Below the pieces are notes generated by a model, which saw nothing but the letters and a program-made list of their open reading frames with translations, did not search any database and was not told the DNA's origin. Shown here piece after piece: positions 5,464 through 5,943 of a stretch of 5,943 nucleotides of DNA (within the stretch, counting starts at the first letter, position 1; the number at the start of each line of letters is the position of its first letter). Both the position numbers and the translations under genes were made by a program. The stretch is from assembly GCA_018381595.1 (NCBI GenBank), contig JAGZRP010000054.1, positions 1 through 5,943 of the forward strand. The letters are read 5' to 3'. This DNA comes from Bacillota bacterium (lineage in GTDB: Bacteria; Bacillota_I; Bacilli_A; RF39; UBA660).

Positions 5464-5489
5464 AAAACAAGACCAAAACAAGACCAAAA
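5464..5489. repeat. 11-bp tandem repeat AAAACAAGACC
   Basis: Two exact adjacent copies (5464-5474 and 5475-5485) plus the first four bases of a third. They follow directly on the inverted repeat ending at 5463. The period is about one helical turn, which would suit cooperative protein binding. Function is unknown. Confidence 0.75.
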
Positions 5490-5513
5490 TAAACTCATAA
5501 AAATTAATTTTAA

Positions 5514-5684
5514 TTACTCATATTTTTTCATCAATTCATAATCAAAAGAATTATAGTATTCTCCATCAACATAACAGACAACTTGTTGATTTTTATCAAA
5601 TGATAAATAGATGATGCTATTGTTGTCTACATCGAATTCTTTTACAAACAATTCTTTTAATTTACCATATAAGATTTTACCCAT
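5514..5684 (-). CDS. Small protein of unknown function, 56 aa
   Basis: A short gene with an excellent ribosome binding site: AGGAGGTG (5697-5690) lies 7 bases (counted from AGGAGG) before the ATG at 5684, and the frame runs to a TAA at 5514. The protein begins MGKILYGKLKELFVKEF and ends NSFDYELMKKYE. It is charged, rich in Tyr, Lys, Asp and Val, with no signal peptide or membrane segment. An N-terminal helix followed by short strands (SIIYLSFDKNQQVVCYVDGEYY) suggests a small alpha/beta domain. I do not recognise a family. It stands alone about 170 bp downstream of the tRNA on the opposite strand, with long non-coding AT-rich flanks, which suits an accessory or mobile-element gene. Codon use is AT-rich like its neighbours. 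Confidence 0.72.
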   Translation of the reverse strand: MGKILYGKLKELFVKEFDVDNNSIIYLSFDKNQQVVCYVDGEYYNSFDYELMKKYE

Positions 5685-5706
5685 TCAAACACCTCCTAAC
5701 GGTTAT

Positions 5707-5735
5707 AATGTAACAAATAGGCAAATACTTATCAA
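5707..5735 (-). promoter_or_regulatory. Candidate promoter for the 56-aa gene
   Basis: On the - strand TTGATA (5735-5730), a 17-bp spacer and TACATT (5712-5707) with TG one base upstream form a plausible extended -10 promoter just before the ribosome binding site. The transcript would start near 5700. The -10 matches the consensus at only four of six positions. Confidence 0.4.
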
Positions 5736-5870
5736 ACGTGTATTTTACTTAAAATAGCCTATAAAAATGGCAAATTATGGATATATACATATAGTCTTCA
5801 TTTTTTTGAAACAAAAAAGATACAAATATTTATATTTATACCTTTCTGATAATTTTTACTATAGCTATAT

Positions 5871-5943
5871 TTAGTTTTGCTCCACAAACTCTGCTAACTC
5901 GTTAATTGTATCTTTGATAAAATTATTTAATTGTTGAATATCC
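5871..5943 (-). CDS. Possible C-terminal end of an unknown gene
   Basis: From the window edge (first full codon at 5942) one - strand frame stays open for 23 codons to a TAA at 5871-5873. It ends ...INELAEFVEQN. The peptide is amphipathic and helical in character (leucines and isoleucines spaced between charged residues), more protein-like than the surrounding AT-rich DNA. The start lies outside the window, so neither the gene nor its function can be confirmed. About 170 bp of very AT-rich DNA with no clear gene separates it from the ribosome binding site of the 56-aa gene. Confidence 0.45.
   Translation of the reverse strand, partial: DIQQLNNFIKDTINELAEFVEQN

Noticed and set aside
5500..5511. 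AAAATTAATTTT palindrome as terminator of the 56-aa gene
   Set aside because: Composed only of A and T, so the hairpin would be too weak; such palindromes are expected by chance at this base composition.
5704..5709. Perfect TATAAT on the + strand as a promoter
   Set aside because: No -35 match at 16-18 bp upstream and no convincing + strand gene downstream; the overlapping - strand reading fits the 56-aa gene better.
5767..5874. 35-codon + strand frame starting MANYGYIHIVF
   Set aside because: No ribosome binding site, sits in extremely AT-rich DNA and gives a low-complexity Tyr/Leu repeat-like end; most likely chance.

Overview
The window is AT-rich chromosomal DNA from a low-GC Bacillota, most likely Bacilli or Erysipelotrichia-like, possibly one of the uncultured RF39-type gut lineages. 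This rests on the strong AT bias, Gram-positive Shine-Dalgarno sites (AGGAGG, GAGGTG, GGTGATC), a PrsA-type foldase, a YugP-type protease and a CCA-encoding tRNA. TGA serves as a stop (cysK) and every tryptophan codon I checked is TGG, so the genetic code is standard, not Mycoplasma-like. The species cannot be fixed from this window.

Left part, + strand: the 3' end of a parvulin-type foldase gene (prsA-like) ends in a hairpin terminator that overlaps its stop codon. It is followed by a separately promoted gene of unknown function (191 aa) with a good sigma-A promoter and ribosome binding site.

Middle, - strand: reading leftward from 5164 there is a likely operon of a PLP-dependent cysteine synthase (cysK-like), cysteinyl-tRNA synthetase (cysS) and a membrane zinc metallopeptidase (YugP family). 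It is closed by a strong terminator at 2081-2115. truB (tRNA pseudouridine-55 synthase) follows with its own extended -10 element. Cysteine synthesis and cysteine charging are thus placed together, and truB with the nearby tRNA gene adds a tRNA-biology flavour. truB runs convergently into the unknown + strand gene. They overlap by 24 bp, and the terminator of each lies inside the coding sequence of the other.

Right part: a + strand tRNA gene with anticodon CAT has its own extended -10 promoter and terminator. Its acceptor stem points to tRNA-Ile2 (the lysidine-modified, AUA-reading tRNA) and not to methionine tRNA. Beyond it the character changes to sparse, very AT-rich DNA. It holds short direct and inverted repeats at 5400-5489, a well-initiated 56-residue gene of unknown function on the - strand, and the last 23 codons of a possible further - strand gene at the window edge. 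A tRNA 3' end followed by repeats and unknown small genes is the usual look of an integrated-element boundary. No integrase or duplicated tRNA end is visible here, so that remains a hypothesis. I see no strong evidence of a novel multi-gene system. The most unusual points are the interlocked terminators, the cysK/cysS junction (stop codon, extended -10 and inverted repeat fused into 22 bp) and the unexplained region after the tRNA.
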